DNA from: Occallatibacter gabretensis | GTDB lineage: Bacteria; Acidobacteriota; Terriglobia; Terriglobales; Acidobacteriaceae | Assembly (NCBI RefSeq): GCF_001449115.1 | Contig: NZ_LAIJ01000001.1 | Coordinates: 248,001 to 312,000 of the forward strand | Length of the DNA stretch: 64,000 bases | Reading direction: 5' to 3' | Part shown: one piece after another, positions 9,883-17,703 of the stretch | How the letters are laid out: every line of letters begins with the position of its first letter | How positions within the stretch are numbered: position 1 is the first letter of the stretch | Notes under the pieces: model-generated | The model's input: the letters and a program-made list of their open reading frames with translations, nothing else | Database searches by the model: none | What the model was told of the DNA's origin: nothing | Program-made: the position numbers and the translations under genes

Positions 9883-11631
9883 TTAGAACGTCTGCCCGGC
9901 ATGGAGCAGAAGGTGTTCCAGAATTGGTCCCAGGCTCAGTGCAGGGAAGAACGTCAGCGCTCCCAAAATCAACACCACGCCTACAAGCAACACCGTAAAT
10001 AGCCATCCATTGACAGGAAACGTTCCCGGCGAAGGAGGTACGCTCTTCTTTTGCGCCATGTTTCCCGCCAGCGCCAGCACCGGAATCAACATCAGGAACC
10101 GTCCCGCCAGCATCGCCCAACCCAGCGCTACGTTGTACCACCAAGTGTTTGCGCTCAGCCCCGCAAACGCCGAACCATTGTTGCCTGTTGCTGATGTGAA
10201 GGCATACAGAATTTCGCTCAGTCCATGCGGCCCGTTATTCGTCAGTGCGGGGAGCCCAATCGTCGGCGAAAGCACAAATACTGCCGTCAACGTCAAAATG
10301 ATCAGCGGAAAGATCAACACATACAGCATCGACATCTTCACGTCGTATGCATCAATCTTCTTGCCCAGATACTCTGGCGTGCGTCCCACCATGAGCCCGG
10401 CAATAAACACCGCCAGCACCACAAAGATCAGCATTCCGTACAGTCCTGATCCCACGCCGCCAAAGATCACCTCGCCCAGTAGAATGTTGGTCAGCACCAC
10501 CATTCCGCCGAGTGGCGTATAGCTGTCATGAACGCTGTTCACCGCGCCGCAGCTTGCCGCCGTCGTAATCTCCGCAAACAAGGATGACTGCGAGATGCCG
10601 AACCGCACTTCCTTGCCTTCGTAGTTGCCGGTTTCGCCGCTCGCCACCGTGGTTTGTGACGCTCCGTGCAACAGCGGATGCGGCTGCGACTCCGCCCAGT
10701 ACAGCGTCGTGAACCCTGCGGCAAACAATACAAACATTGCCGCAAACACAGCCCATCCATGTCCCTGCGATCCCGTCATCCGTCCCAGTGCATACGTCAG
10801 CCCCGCCGGAATGATGAAGATCGAAAGCATCTGGAGAAAGTTTGTAAACGGTGTTGGGTTCTCATACGGATGAGCGCTGTTTGCATTAAAGAATCCGCCG
10901 CCGTTCGTGCCAAGCATCTTGATCGCTTCCTGGCTTGCAACGGGTCCCTGTGCAATGGTCTGCGTCTGGTTTGCTTGAGCCTGACTCGATTGCTCCAGCG
11001 TATGCGCTGCCGTATATTTCGCCAGGTTTTGCGGTACGCCCTGTGTCACCAGTAGCAGCGCGTAAATCACACATGCCGGAAGCAGCACATACAGTAGCGC
11101 CCGCGTGGTATCCACCCAGAAATTGCCAATTGTCTTTGAAGACGTGCGCTGGATTCCGCGAACCAAGGCCACAGCTACCACAATGCCAACTGCGCCGGAG
11201 AAGAAGTTATGTGTCGCCAGAGCGGCCATCTGAGTCAGATAGCTCATCGTCGTCTCCGGCGTATAGCTTTGCCAGTTCGTATTCGTCGTAAAGCTTGCTG
11301 CCGTGTTCCACGCCAGGTCCGGTCCCACCGCGCTCAGCTTCTGCGGATTCCATACTGGCAGGGCGGCCTGCAGGCGCTCAATCGCATACGTTATGACCAT
11401 GCTCACGGCGGAGAAGCCCAGCACCGCATACGCATACTGCCGCCAGTGCATCTCATGCTCTGCGTTCACGCCCGACAGCTTATAGATCAGCCGCTCTACA
11501 GGGCCCAGCACGGGATCAAGCCACGTCCGCTTACCTTCCAGCACGCGAGCCAGATACAATCCCACCGGCTTTACGGTAAGCAGCAGAACAATCGAATAGA
11601 CAAAAAACTGTAGCCAGCCATTTGCCGACAT
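9883..11631 (-). CDS. kdpA: KdpA, potassium-transporting ATPase channel-like subunit
   Basis: This is the K+-selecting membrane subunit, homologous to K+ channels, of the KdpFABC pump. The 582-residue protein has about ten hydrophobic segments and the expected filter-region blocks: [29 protein letters not shown] and [14 protein letters not shown]. The ATG at 11631 ([10 protein letters not shown]) is chosen over an in-frame codon 21 residues upstream, because that one would run through kdpF. The chosen ATG begins one base after the kdpF stop, and the SD sequence GGAG lies inside the end of kdpF, implying translational coupling. Confidence 0.96.
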   Translation of the reverse strand: MSANGWLQFFVYSIVLLLTVKPVGLYLARVLEGKRTWLDPVLGPVERLIYKLSGVNAEHEMHWRQYAYAVLGFSAVSMVITYAIERLQAALPVWNPQKLSAVGPDLAWNTAASFTTNTNWQSYTPETTMSYLTQMAALATHNFFSGAVGIVVAVALVRGIQRTSSKTIGNFWVDTTRALLYVLLPACVIYALLLVTQGVPQNLAKYTAAHTLEQSSQAQANQTQTIAQGPVASQEAIKMLGTNGGGFFNANSAHPYENPTPFTNFLQMLSIFIIPAGLTYALGRMTGSQGHGWAVFAAMFVLFAAGFTTLYWAESQPHPLLHGASQTTVASGETGNYEGKEVRFGISQSSLFAEITTAASCGAVNSVHDSYTPLGGMVVLTNILLGEVIFGGVGSGLYGMLIFVVLAVFIAGLMVGRTPEYLGKKIDAYDVKMSMLYVLIFPLIILTLTAVFVLSPTIGLPALTNNGPHGLSEILYAFTSATGNNGSAFAGLSANTWWYNVALGWAMLAGRFLMLIPVLALAGNMAQKKSVPPSPGTFPVNGWLFTVLLVGVVLILGALTFFPALSLGPILEHLLLHAGQTF

Positions 11632-11632
11632 T

Positions 11633-11722
11633 TCAGAATTTCTCCGGGTAAAGAAGGGAAAAGACGAGATACCCCAGCAGAAGAATGCAGACAACCAGGG
11701 CCGCGGCGGTTATGAGGTCCAT
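11633..11722 (-). CDS. kdpF: KdpF, 29-aa stabilising peptide of the Kdp pump
   Basis: KdpF is a one-span peptide that stabilises the KdpABC complex. The 29-residue product starts MDLITAAA and ends LLYPEKF. It has one hydrophobic helix containing the LLLGYLVFSLL block characteristic of KdpF, with the family's acidic-aromatic ending (PEKF). It stops one base before the kdpA ATG, exactly where kdpF lies in other kdp operons. The match is by pattern and position. Confidence 0.92.
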   Translation of the reverse strand: MDLITAAALVVCILLLGYLVFSLLYPEKF

Positions 11723-11732
11723 TTGCACGTAT

Positions 11733-11822
11733 CTACCTCAACTTCTCGCACGCTTTGACATACAGAAAGGCAACGGCAAAGAAGATTGCCGTAAAGAGCA
11801 CCATTAAGGCATCGTCCAGCAT
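11733..11822 (-). CDS. 29-aa single-span membrane peptide upstream of kdpF
   Basis: This is a second tiny frame in the kdp operon, ATG at 11822 and TAG at 11733. The product begins MLDDALMVLF and ends KACEKLR: an acidic N-terminus, one hydrophobic helix of about 17 residues, and a short tail with one Cys and basic residues. The SD-like AGGA lies 4-5 nt before the ATG. The stop is 10 nt before kdpF, and the kdpF SD overlaps this gene's last codons. The layout is that of a genuine operon member. I recall similar unnamed short frames before kdpF in other bacteria, but have no functional assignment. It may be a further pump-associated peptide or a coupling leader. Confidence 0.65.
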   Translation of the reverse strand: MLDDALMVLFTAIFFAVAFLYVKACEKLR

Positions 11823-11936
11823 GGCATCCTCACTGCGAACAGTGCGTTGCGCGCCTGTCCGCTGCTAATTAGAATCACAGTTTTAGTCTATAAAGCGCCA
11901 AAGTGAATTCTAAGGAATGCATAAAGGCTGGCACCT
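11823..11936 (-). promoter_or_regulatory. kdpp: kdp structural operon promoter region (putative KdpE target)
   Basis: This 114-bp gap separates the kdpE stop from the first small gene of the pump operon. On the minus strand it carries an AT-rich block (about 11868-11900) reading TTGGCG, then TTTATAGACTAAAACTGTG, then ATTCTAAT. TTTATA-type runs resemble the T-rich KdpE sites known upstream of kdpFABC. I infer that phosphorylated KdpE acts here. No exact -10 or -35 can be fixed by eye. Confidence 0.35.
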
Positions 11937-12641
11937 TCACTGTGTTCCCGATTCCTCTTCGTTCCAGCCTTCAGGGACAAAGCGATATCCAATCCAAGGC
12001 TCGGTGTGAATGTATTGCCGGCCCGTTTCGCCTTCCAGCTTCTTCCTTAGCTGTCCCACAAACACCCGTAGATACTCCGGCTGGTGCGCCGCCTGACCGC
12101 CCCACACCGCTGTTAGCAGCGCGCGGTGCGTCAGCACCTTTCCGGGATGCCGCGCCAAATGCGCGAGAAGGTCAAATTCCTTCGGCGTCAGGTGAACCTC
12201 TTTGCCTTGCACGGTCACGCTATGTGCGGTCACGTCCACGACAAAATCGCCCGTCGCAATCGCGGTTTCCGTCCGCTCCGGAGCACGCCGCAGATGCGCC
12301 CGCACCCGCGCCAGCAGCTCCTGAATGCTGAAAGGCTTGGTTACATAATCGTCCGCGCCCGCATCCAGCGCCTCCACCTTGGATCGCTCATGATCGCGCA
12401 CGGAAAGCACGATGATCGGGGTGGTTGCAGTGCGTCGAATAGCCTGGCATACCTCCACGCCACTCATCCCAGGCATCATCAGGTCCGTAATCACCAGGTC
12501 CGGCGGCCACTCCTGAAAGACCTGCAGACCCTCTTCCGGATCGTTTGACGTGCGAATATCAAAGCCCTGCGCCGTCAGCGCCGCACGCAGCGCCCGCGTA
12601 ATCTGCGATTCATCATCAATAACCAGGATTCTTCCGGACAT
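11937..12641 (-). CDS. kdpE: KdpE-type OmpR-family response regulator
   Basis: This is a two-component transcription factor expected to activate the adjacent kdp operon. The receiver domain (residues 1-120) has the acidic pocket DDE at 9-11, the phospho-acceptor D53 in VITDLMMPG, and the Lys of TKPF. The C-terminal winged helix (about 135-230) has HLTPKEFDLLAHLARHPGKV and the recognition-helix region ending YIHTEPWIGYRF. The C-terminal pattern is that of KdpE. The ATG at 12641 gives 234 residues and has AAGGAAGAG 5 nt upstream, so it is preferred over a start six codons earlier. It lies upstream of the pump genes on the same strand, unlike the E. coli order in which kdpDE follows kdpC. Confidence 0.92.
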   Translation of the reverse strand: MSGRILVIDDESQITRALRAALTAQGFDIRTSNDPEEGLQVFQEWPPDLVITDLMMPGMSGVEVCQAIRRTATTPIIVLSVRDHERSKVEALDAGADDYVTKPFSIQELLARVRAHLRRAPERTETAIATGDFVVDVTAHSVTVQGKEVHLTPKEFDLLAHLARHPGKVLTHRALLTAVWGGQAAHQPEYLRVFVGQLRKKLEGETGRQYIHTEPWIGYRFVPEGWNEEESGTQ

Positions 12642-12716
12642 ACAGTCTCTTCCTTGCAAACGATAACACTTCCGTTTCAGACGGTATCATGCTCTGAGGG
12701 AAAGGCGGTCGCTCGA

Positions 12717-14183
12717 GTGGTACTGTCACTACGAATCAAAGCGTTGAGCCGTGTAGTTTTGCATGTCATTATAGCCACGCTTTGTGTGGCTGCCGCCACT
12801 GCGTTCTTTGATCTGGAGAGGATTGACGACTCTATTGTCGGGCTCATCTTCCTTACTGCGGTAGTCGTAGCAGCCTCCGTGGTCGGGGTGCGGCTTTCGC
12901 TGTATGTCGGAGTGATCTGCGCCCTCAGCTTCTGGTATTACTTCGTGCCGCCCCTCTACTCCTTTCAGCTGACTAGCGTCCAGGAATGGATGGAGCTGTT
13001 GTCATTCATTGCCAGCGCCCTGATCGTGAGCCGCATTGCCGATCGTGCTCGCAGGCAAGCCCAGCAGGCGGATATTCGGCGCGCCGATGTGGAGCGCCTT
13101 TACACGCTGAGCCAGGAGATGATGCTCCATGATGACGCCGGCCTGCTTATGCGCGATCTTCCGCTGATGATTGGCAAGACCTTCGGAGTTAGCGATGTTG
13201 TGCTCTATGTGCGGGAACAGGACCACTTTTACGGTCCTGCCGCGGAACTGCCTCCTGGCATAGATGAAGAGATGCGCGGGCGCGTCTCATGGTCTGGTGC
13301 GGCCACGCCCGATGAGTTTTCATTTATTGCGCTGATGCTGGGAATGAAGAACCTGGGCACAATGGCATGGAGGCCGGATACGCTTTCGCGCGAAGCAGCC
13401 ACGGCAATCGCCGCGCAGGTCTCCGTCGCCCTTACACGTGCTGCGGCCATTGAAATCTACACCCGCATTGAGGCCTCCCGCGAAGGTGAGCGCCTCCGCA
13501 CCGCGCTTATCGACTCACTCACTCACGAACTCCGCACCCCCCTCACCGGCATCCGCGCCGCAGCGACTACGCTGGTGCAGGATGAGGGCATCGATGAGGC
13601 CACGCACCGCGATCTCATCGCGCTGGTGGACGAGGAATCCGCTCGGCTGGACAAGCTCATTGGAGAAGCCATCGAAATGGCTGAGGTCGATGCACGCGTT
13701 CTCACCGTCCACGCCATTCCGCAATATGCACGCTCCATCTTCGAGCATGCCGTCGAGGAGTCTCACTCCGCTCTCACTGGCCATCCCGTCACCATCGATA
13801 TCGACGAATCCGATACTCCCGTCTGGTTCGATCCACATCTCATCAGCCGAGTACTACGCCACCTTATTGAAAACGCCGCGCGCTACTCTTCTCACGGCAG
13901 CCCCATCGTTCTCCGCAGCCGCAACGCCGACTCCCGCCTTCACTTCTCCGTTGAAGACCATGGTCCCGGCATTGACGCCACCGACCTGCCGCTCATCTTT
14001 GAAAAGTTTTATCGCGGCCGCCAGGGCCAGGCTGCGGGCAAGGGAACCGGCATGGGCCTTGCCATCGTTCGCGCTATCCTTGAGGCCCACGGCGGCGGCA
14101 TCGAGGTCGAAACCGTCCCCGGGAAGGGAACAAAATTCCGCTTCTGGGTTCCTCTCGTCGAAAAACAACCTGAAACGGCCTGA
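12717..14183 (+). CDS. KdpD-like sensor histidine kinase lacking the N-terminal KdpD domain
   Basis: This is a membrane histidine kinase, presumably the partner of the divergent KdpE. The N-terminus carries the four-helix DUF4118 membrane module of KdpD (residues about 15-110, with the FYYFVPPLYSF-like loop). A GAF-like region follows (about 130-255), then HisKA with phospho-acceptor H270 in SLTHELRTPL, then HATPase_c with N, G1 and G2 boxes (ENAARYS, DHGPGID, GTGMGLAI). The first part of classical KdpD, with the osmosensitive and universal-stress domains, is missing, giving 488 residues rather than about 890. I take the GTG at 12717 as start because it follows a purine-rich GAGGGAAAGG and leaves room for promoters. 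A TTG at 12654 has no SD. Confidence 0.85.
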   Translation: MVLSLRIKALSRVVLHVIIATLCVAAATAFFDLERIDDSIVGLIFLTAVVVAASVVGVRLSLYVGVICALSFWYYFVPPLYSFQLTSVQEWMELLSFIASALIVSRIADRARRQAQQADIRRADVERLYTLSQEMMLHDDAGLLMRDLPLMIGKTFGVSDVVLYVREQDHFYGPAAELPPGIDEEMRGRVSWSGAATPDEFSFIALMLGMKNLGTMAWRPDTLSREAATAIAAQVSVALTRAAAIEIYTRIEASREGERLRTALIDSLTHELRTPLTGIRAAATTLVQDEGIDEATHRDLIALVDEESARLDKLIGEAIEMAEVDARVLTVHAIPQYARSIFEHAVEESHSALTGHPVTIDIDESDTPVWFDPHLISRVLRHLIENAARYSSHGSPIVLRSRNADSRLHFSVEDHGPGIDATDLPLIFEKFYRGRQGQAAGKGTGMGLAIVRAILEAHGGGIEVETVPGKGTKFRFWVPLVEKQPETA

Positions 14184-14203
14184 TGTATGGTGAAAACACA
14201 GGC

Positions 14204-15139
14204 ATGAAGCAGATCCTCATTCGTCTCCTTCTCACCATTCCCGTCCTCTGGCTGGTCGTATCCCTCGTCTTTCTGCTCATTCATCTCGTGCCTGGTGACC
14301 CGATCCAAACCATGCTGGGAGACGGCGCGACTGCGGCCGACATCACCTCTCTGCGTCATCAGTACCACCTCGATCTCCCACTTCATCTGCAATATTTCGA
14401 GTATTGGAAGGGTGTTCTTCGCGGAGACCTCGGTGAATCTATCCGTCTGCATGATTCCGTCGCGCACCTCATCGTTCAGCGCTACCCATACACCCTCGTG
14501 CTTACCCTTTGCGCCCTTGCCGTCGGCCTGCTTCTCGCGCTCCCCGCAGGTATCGCTGCAGCCGTCCGCCGTGGCCACCTCACAGATCAGGCGCTCTCCG
14601 TCGTCAGCCTCTTCGGCCTCTCCGTTCCCGGCCTCGCGCTCGGCCCGGTTCTCATCCTTGTCTTTTCCATCCTGCTCGGCTGGCTCCCCGTCTCCGGCGC
14701 AAATAACGGCGGCAGCAAGGCGATTGACTGGCACTACCTAATCCTGCCCGCCATTGCGATGGGCGCTTCGCTTGCAGCGATCCTTACCCGCATGGTCCGG
14801 ACCGCTATGTTGGAAGAGCTGGGGCAGGACTACATCCGCACCGCCCGCGCCAAAGGCCTTACTGAATCTGCTGTCGTCTGGCGTCACGCCCTACCTAACG
14901 CCCTCGTGCCCATCGTCACGGTCGTCGGCCTGCAATTCGGCGCGCTTCTCGCCGGCGCAATCGTCACCGAGAAGATCTTCTCCTGGCCCGGCCTGGGCCG
15001 CCTGGTGGTCGACGCCATCTCCAACCGCGACTATGCGCTGGTTCAGGGCTGCCTGTTGTCCATTGGATTGACCTATATCCTCGTGAACCTGCTTACCGAC
15101 GTCGTCTACCGTTGGATCAATCCCCGGATGAGAGCCTAG
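14204..15139 (+). CDS. ABC transporter permease, DppB/OppB type
   Basis: This is an inner-membrane permease of a peptide/nickel-type ABC importer. The 311 residues have six hydrophobic segments, the N-terminal signature LLIHLVPGDPI, and the EAA loop at DYIRTARAKGL followed by HALPNALVPIVT. The ATG at 14204 puts the first span right at the N-terminus as in the family. An ATG at 14183, overlapping the kinase stop by one base, would add seven residues and is possible. Neither has a clear SD, so translation may be coupled to the kinase gene. The usual partner permease lies on the other strand at 15600-16454, and no ATPase or binding-protein gene is in the neighbourhood. Confidence 0.88.
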   Translation: MKQILIRLLLTIPVLWLVVSLVFLLIHLVPGDPIQTMLGDGATAADITSLRHQYHLDLPLHLQYFEYWKGVLRGDLGESIRLHDSVAHLIVQRYPYTLVLTLCALAVGLLLALPAGIAAAVRRGHLTDQALSVVSLFGLSVPGLALGPVLILVFSILLGWLPVSGANNGGSKAIDWHYLILPAIAMGASLAAILTRMVRTAMLEELGQDYIRTARAKGLTESAVVWRHALPNALVPIVTVVGLQFGALLAGAIVTEKIFSWPGLGRLVVDAISNRDYALVQGCLLSIGLTYILVNLLTDVVYRWINPRMRA

Positions 15140-15594
15140 CCAAGCTCAAGGATCTCGGGTTCCAAAGTTCCGTCGGTCCACAGGTTCAGAAATCCCATCG
15201 TCACCGGAAGTTGAAACCGCCTGGGTCCGCATGAGCCTGGATTGAAATAGAGCACGTCTTTATGGCGTCGAATTCCCGCCTTGTGGGAGTGCCCGAACAG
15301 CACCGCGGAAAATCCCGCAGCCTTTGGATCAAGATCAAGTTTTTCAATGACATGTAGTAAATAGATAGAAATTTCTTGAACTTCCAGAATCTCTGTTTCC
15401 GGAAGTTGAGCGCACTCACCATCGAGGTCGATATTTCCCCGCACGGCCGTGACCGGAGCGATCTTTTTGAGCTCCTGAAGAATCCATGGGTCGCCTACAT
15501 CGCCCAGATGCAGAATCCGTTCCACGCCGATCAGCGCCGCCGTCACCTCTGGCCGCAGCAGCCCATGCGTATCGCTCACAACCCCAATCTTCAT
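15136..15594 (-). CDS. YfcE/MJ0936-type metallophosphoesterase
   Basis: This is a small calcineurin-like phosphodiesterase using a dinuclear metal centre. In its 152 residues the metal ligands are visible in order: D8 and H10 in SDTHG, the Asp of LHLGDVGD, Asn in RGNID, His of YLLHVIE (where GH is more usual) and GHSHKA. The length is typical for the family. The ATG at 15594 follows the permease stop by 5 nt, so it is probably co-transcribed with that gene. Its last codon overlaps the end of the convergent permease gene by 4 bp. The physiological substrate is unknown; family members cleave phosphodiesters such as bis-pNPP or cyclic nucleotides. Confidence 0.88.
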   Translation of the reverse strand: MKIGVVSDTHGLLRPEVTAALIGVERILHLGDVGDPWILQELKKIAPVTAVRGNIDLDGECAQLPETEILEVQEISIYLLHVIEKLDLDPKAAGFSAVLFGHSHKAGIRRHKDVLYFNPGSCGPRRFQLPVTMGFLNLWTDGTLEPEILELG

Positions 15595-15599
15595 CCGGA

Positions 15600-16454
15600 T
15601 TACAGCCCCATCTCGAGTCTTGTCCGCGGGTCCAGCCGGTCCCGCAGCGCATCGCCCAGAAAGTTAAAACCCAGCACCGCGCCCGCTACCGCCGCCGCTG
15701 GAAACAGCACCAGGTGCGGGGAATCGAACAGATGCGACCTCGCGTCATTCAACATCGCGCCCCAGCTTGGCGTCGGCGCCGGAAGTCCCAGGCCCAGAAA
15801 TGACAGCGTCGCCTCCGCCAGAATCACCCCGGCCATGCCAATCGCCGCCTGAACGAGAATCGGCTGCAGAATATTGGGCAGAATGTGCCGGAAAAAGATC
15901 CGCATCCCGCTCGCGCCCAGCGCCCGCGCCGCATCCACATACTCGCGGTCGCGGACCGCCATCACCTGCGCCCGCACCAGCCTTGCGTAGCCGGCCCATC
16001 CGCCCACCGCCAGCGCCAGCACCAGGTTCAGGAAGCCCGGCCCAAGAAACGCTGCAAAGGCAATTGCCAGCAGAATTCCCGGCAGCGCCAAGAAGGTATT
16101 CATCGCAAAGGTCGTCAGTGCTGTATCTACCCATCCGCCCCGGTACCCGGCCAGCCCACCAATCGCAATTCCCAACGCGAGCGATGCGCCCACTACGGTC
16201 ACACTTACTGCCAGCGAAAGTCGCGCTCCCCACAGCAGCCGAGCCAGCGTATCGCGCCCCAGTTCATCTGTCCCTGCCCAGTGCGCCGGGCTTGGACCCT
16301 GCAGCCGGTGCGCCAGGTCAATCGCTGCCGGGTTGTAGTGCGAAAGCCACGGAGCAAGCAGTCCGCCCAGCACGAATAGCGCCAGCAGCGTAACTCCCAC
16401 CGCCGCCAGCGGCTGCTTGCGAACTCGCTCCCACGCCTGCCCGGCAAATCCCAT
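15600..16454 (-). CDS. ABC transporter permease, DppC/OppC type
   Basis: This is the second permease of a peptide-type ABC importer. The 284 residues carry the OppC N-terminal block (WERVRKQPLAAVG), the periplasmic HWAGTDELGRDTLARLLWG signature and the EAA loop EYVDAARALGASGMRIFFRHILPN. It ends in a short tail with DPRTRLEMGL, the usual DppC ending. The ATG at 16454 (MGFAGQ) gives a normal length; an upstream extension to 16532 has no support. The SD is weak. It would normally sit directly after the DppB-type gene on the same strand, but here it is inverted and separated from it by the phosphodiesterase gene. Confidence 0.88.
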   Translation of the reverse strand: MGFAGQAWERVRKQPLAAVGVTLLALFVLGGLLAPWLSHYNPAAIDLAHRLQGPSPAHWAGTDELGRDTLARLLWGARLSLAVSVTVVGASLALGIAIGGLAGYRGGWVDTALTTFAMNTFLALPGILLAIAFAAFLGPGFLNLVLALAVGGWAGYARLVRAQVMAVRDREYVDAARALGASGMRIFFRHILPNILQPILVQAAIGMAGVILAEATLSFLGLGLPAPTPSWGAMLNDARSHLFDSPHLVLFPAAAVAGAVLGFNFLGDALRDRLDPRTRLEMGL

Positions 16455-16512
16455 AGTTAATCTTGAGCATATCGTGACAAACCCATCCTGCTCTCGCTCA
16501 TCCAATAGAAGT

Positions 16513-17298
16513 ATGACTTTGCTTCGGCGCACTTTCCTTGCCTTCGCCCTGCTGCTCGCCTCTCTCTCCGTCCTGCGCGCTCAATCCGACTCCGGCCATC
16601 AGCCTGAAATGGCCGAGAAGCTTCTGGCGCTCACCAACCAGGCCCGTACGGAGGCAGGGCTGCAGCCTCTCACCGTGGATCCCGCTCTGGCGGCAGCCGC
16701 GATGAAGCACTGCGAACGCATGTCCGTCGAAGGCGCGCTTGAACACATCTATCCCGGCGAGCTCGACCTTGGCGGACGCGCCTCACTCGCCGGAGTGCAC
16801 TTCAGCCTTATTGAAGAAAACATCGCCTTTGGCCATAGTCCCGGGCAGATTCACGATGAATGGATGCACTCAGAGGGGCATCGTCAAAACCTGCTCAGCT
16901 CTGAAGTCAATCACGTCGGCATCGCCGTCATAGCCCACCACGGCAATCTCTACGCTGTTGCCGATTTCACTCGTTCCACCAGCTCCTACACGCCGGAACA
17001 GGCCGAAGCTCAGATCGCCTCGCTCATCCGATCCGCCAGCGCCGGTATTCGCTTTCGCACCGATCCCGCCGATGCGCGCAATGCCTGCGCTCTCGATCAC
17101 GGCATTCCCAATAAACTTAGCGGCGGCGATCCTGGCTACGTCATGCGCTGGCAAAACGCGGACCTTAGCCAGCTTCCGCCTCAGCTGGCTGCCCAGCTCA
17201 GCTCCGGCCATTATCAGCAGGCGGCCGTGGGCGCGTGTCCTGCTCGGGGCGTCGAAGGCGGATTCACCCAATACCGCATGGCGGTCCTGTTGTATTGA
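16513..17298 (+). CDS. secreted CAP/SCP (PR-1-like) domain protein
   Basis: This is an extracytoplasmic protein of the CAP superfamily (SCP/PR-1/YkwD group), whose bacterial members have no settled function. The ATG at 16513 begins a signal peptide (MTLLRRTFLAFALLLASLS, cleavage near RAQS, about residue 23). The CAP domain spans about residues 34-150: LLALTNQARTEAGL, MKHCERM, the motif residues H and E in EENIAFG, then WMHSEGHRQNLL and HVGIAV. A C-terminal region (about 170-261) with two Cys (NACALDHG, VGACPARG) is not part of CAP and I do not recognise it. The gene diverges from the DppC-type permease with 58 bp between the starts. Confidence 0.85.
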   Translation: MTLLRRTFLAFALLLASLSVLRAQSDSGHQPEMAEKLLALTNQARTEAGLQPLTVDPALAAAAMKHCERMSVEGALEHIYPGELDLGGRASLAGVHFSLIEENIAFGHSPGQIHDEWMHSEGHRQNLLSSEVNHVGIAVIAHHGNLYAVADFTRSTSSYTPEQAEAQIASLIRSASAGIRFRTDPADARNACALDHGIPNKLSGGDPGYVMRWQNADLSQLPPQLAAQLSSGHYQQAAVGACPARGVEGGFTQYRMAVLLY

Positions 17299-17330
17299 AT
17301 GGCCGGGCGGAGGTGCAGATTCCAGAGACT

Positions 17331-17438
17331 CACAGAATCTGTGGGGAAGAGTCACCCTGCGGAAATGTTATCTTATTGATTTTAATATGTTTAGTGTTCG
17401 CCCGGGCTCACAGATTTACAGAAGTACAGATTCTGTAC
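17331..17438. promoter_or_regulatory. pair of 11-nt palindromes, ACAGAWTCTGT, 94 bp apart
   Basis: CACAGA-A-TCTGTG (17331-17343) and GTACAGA-T-TCTGTAC (17424-17438) share the core ACAGAWTCTGT, and each is a perfect odd-centred palindrome. They lie in a non-coding, partly AT-rich stretch after the CAP gene, where no gene is seen until 17704. Such twin sites suggest a dimeric regulator, but neither neighbouring gene starts here, so the role is open. The first copy begins 33 nt after a stop codon. Confidence 0.3.
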
Positions 17439-17529
17439 CGAGCGAAAAAGTATGATTTTCTCTCTCTTGTATCTCATAAGATATGTACTATCAATAATTT
17501 ACGGGGTAATTCTTACTAAAATAAGGGTG

Positions 17530-17580
17530 CGAAAATGCGGTCGAAACCCGGCGAAAATGCAACTTTACGCTCGAAAATGC
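17530..17580. repeat. three short direct repeats CGAAAATGC
   Basis: The 9-mer CGAAAATGC occurs at 17530-17538, 17552-17560 and 17572-17580, so starts are 22 and 20 bp apart, about two helical turns. The regular spacing on one face of the helix would suit protein binding. The units are too short and too few for a CRISPR array. They directly precede the terminator at 17582. Confidence 0.4.
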
Positions 17581-17581
17581 G

Positions 17582-17613
17582 AAGGCCCGATCGTTGAAGA
17601 CCGGGCCTTTTTT
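17582..17613 (+). terminator. rho-independent terminator
   Basis: AAGGCCCG (17582-17589) pairs with CGGGCCTT (17602-17609) around a 12-nt loop, and the descending arm runs into six T residues (17608-17613). This is a standard intrinsic terminator on the plus strand. It would end transcription coming from the CAP gene 280 bp upstream, or from a small transcript arising within the intergenic region. Confidence 0.75.
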
Positions 17614-17703
17614 CACTTCAAAATGAGTATGGCATAGCTGGCGGTAATTTTGTGCAAACTATCTTTTTGAGGAGTTGACAGCGCTTCGCGCGCGTCAGCC
17701 TAT

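Noticed and set aside
9867-9902. Upstream start for kdpB at 9902
   Set aside because: It lies inside the kdpA coding region, adds 12 residues not found in the family, and has no SD of its own. The ATG at 9866 has one.
17530-17580. Short CRISPR-like array
   Set aside because: Three 9-nt units with 11-13-nt gaps are far below the repeat and spacer lengths of CRISPR, and no cas gene is in the window.
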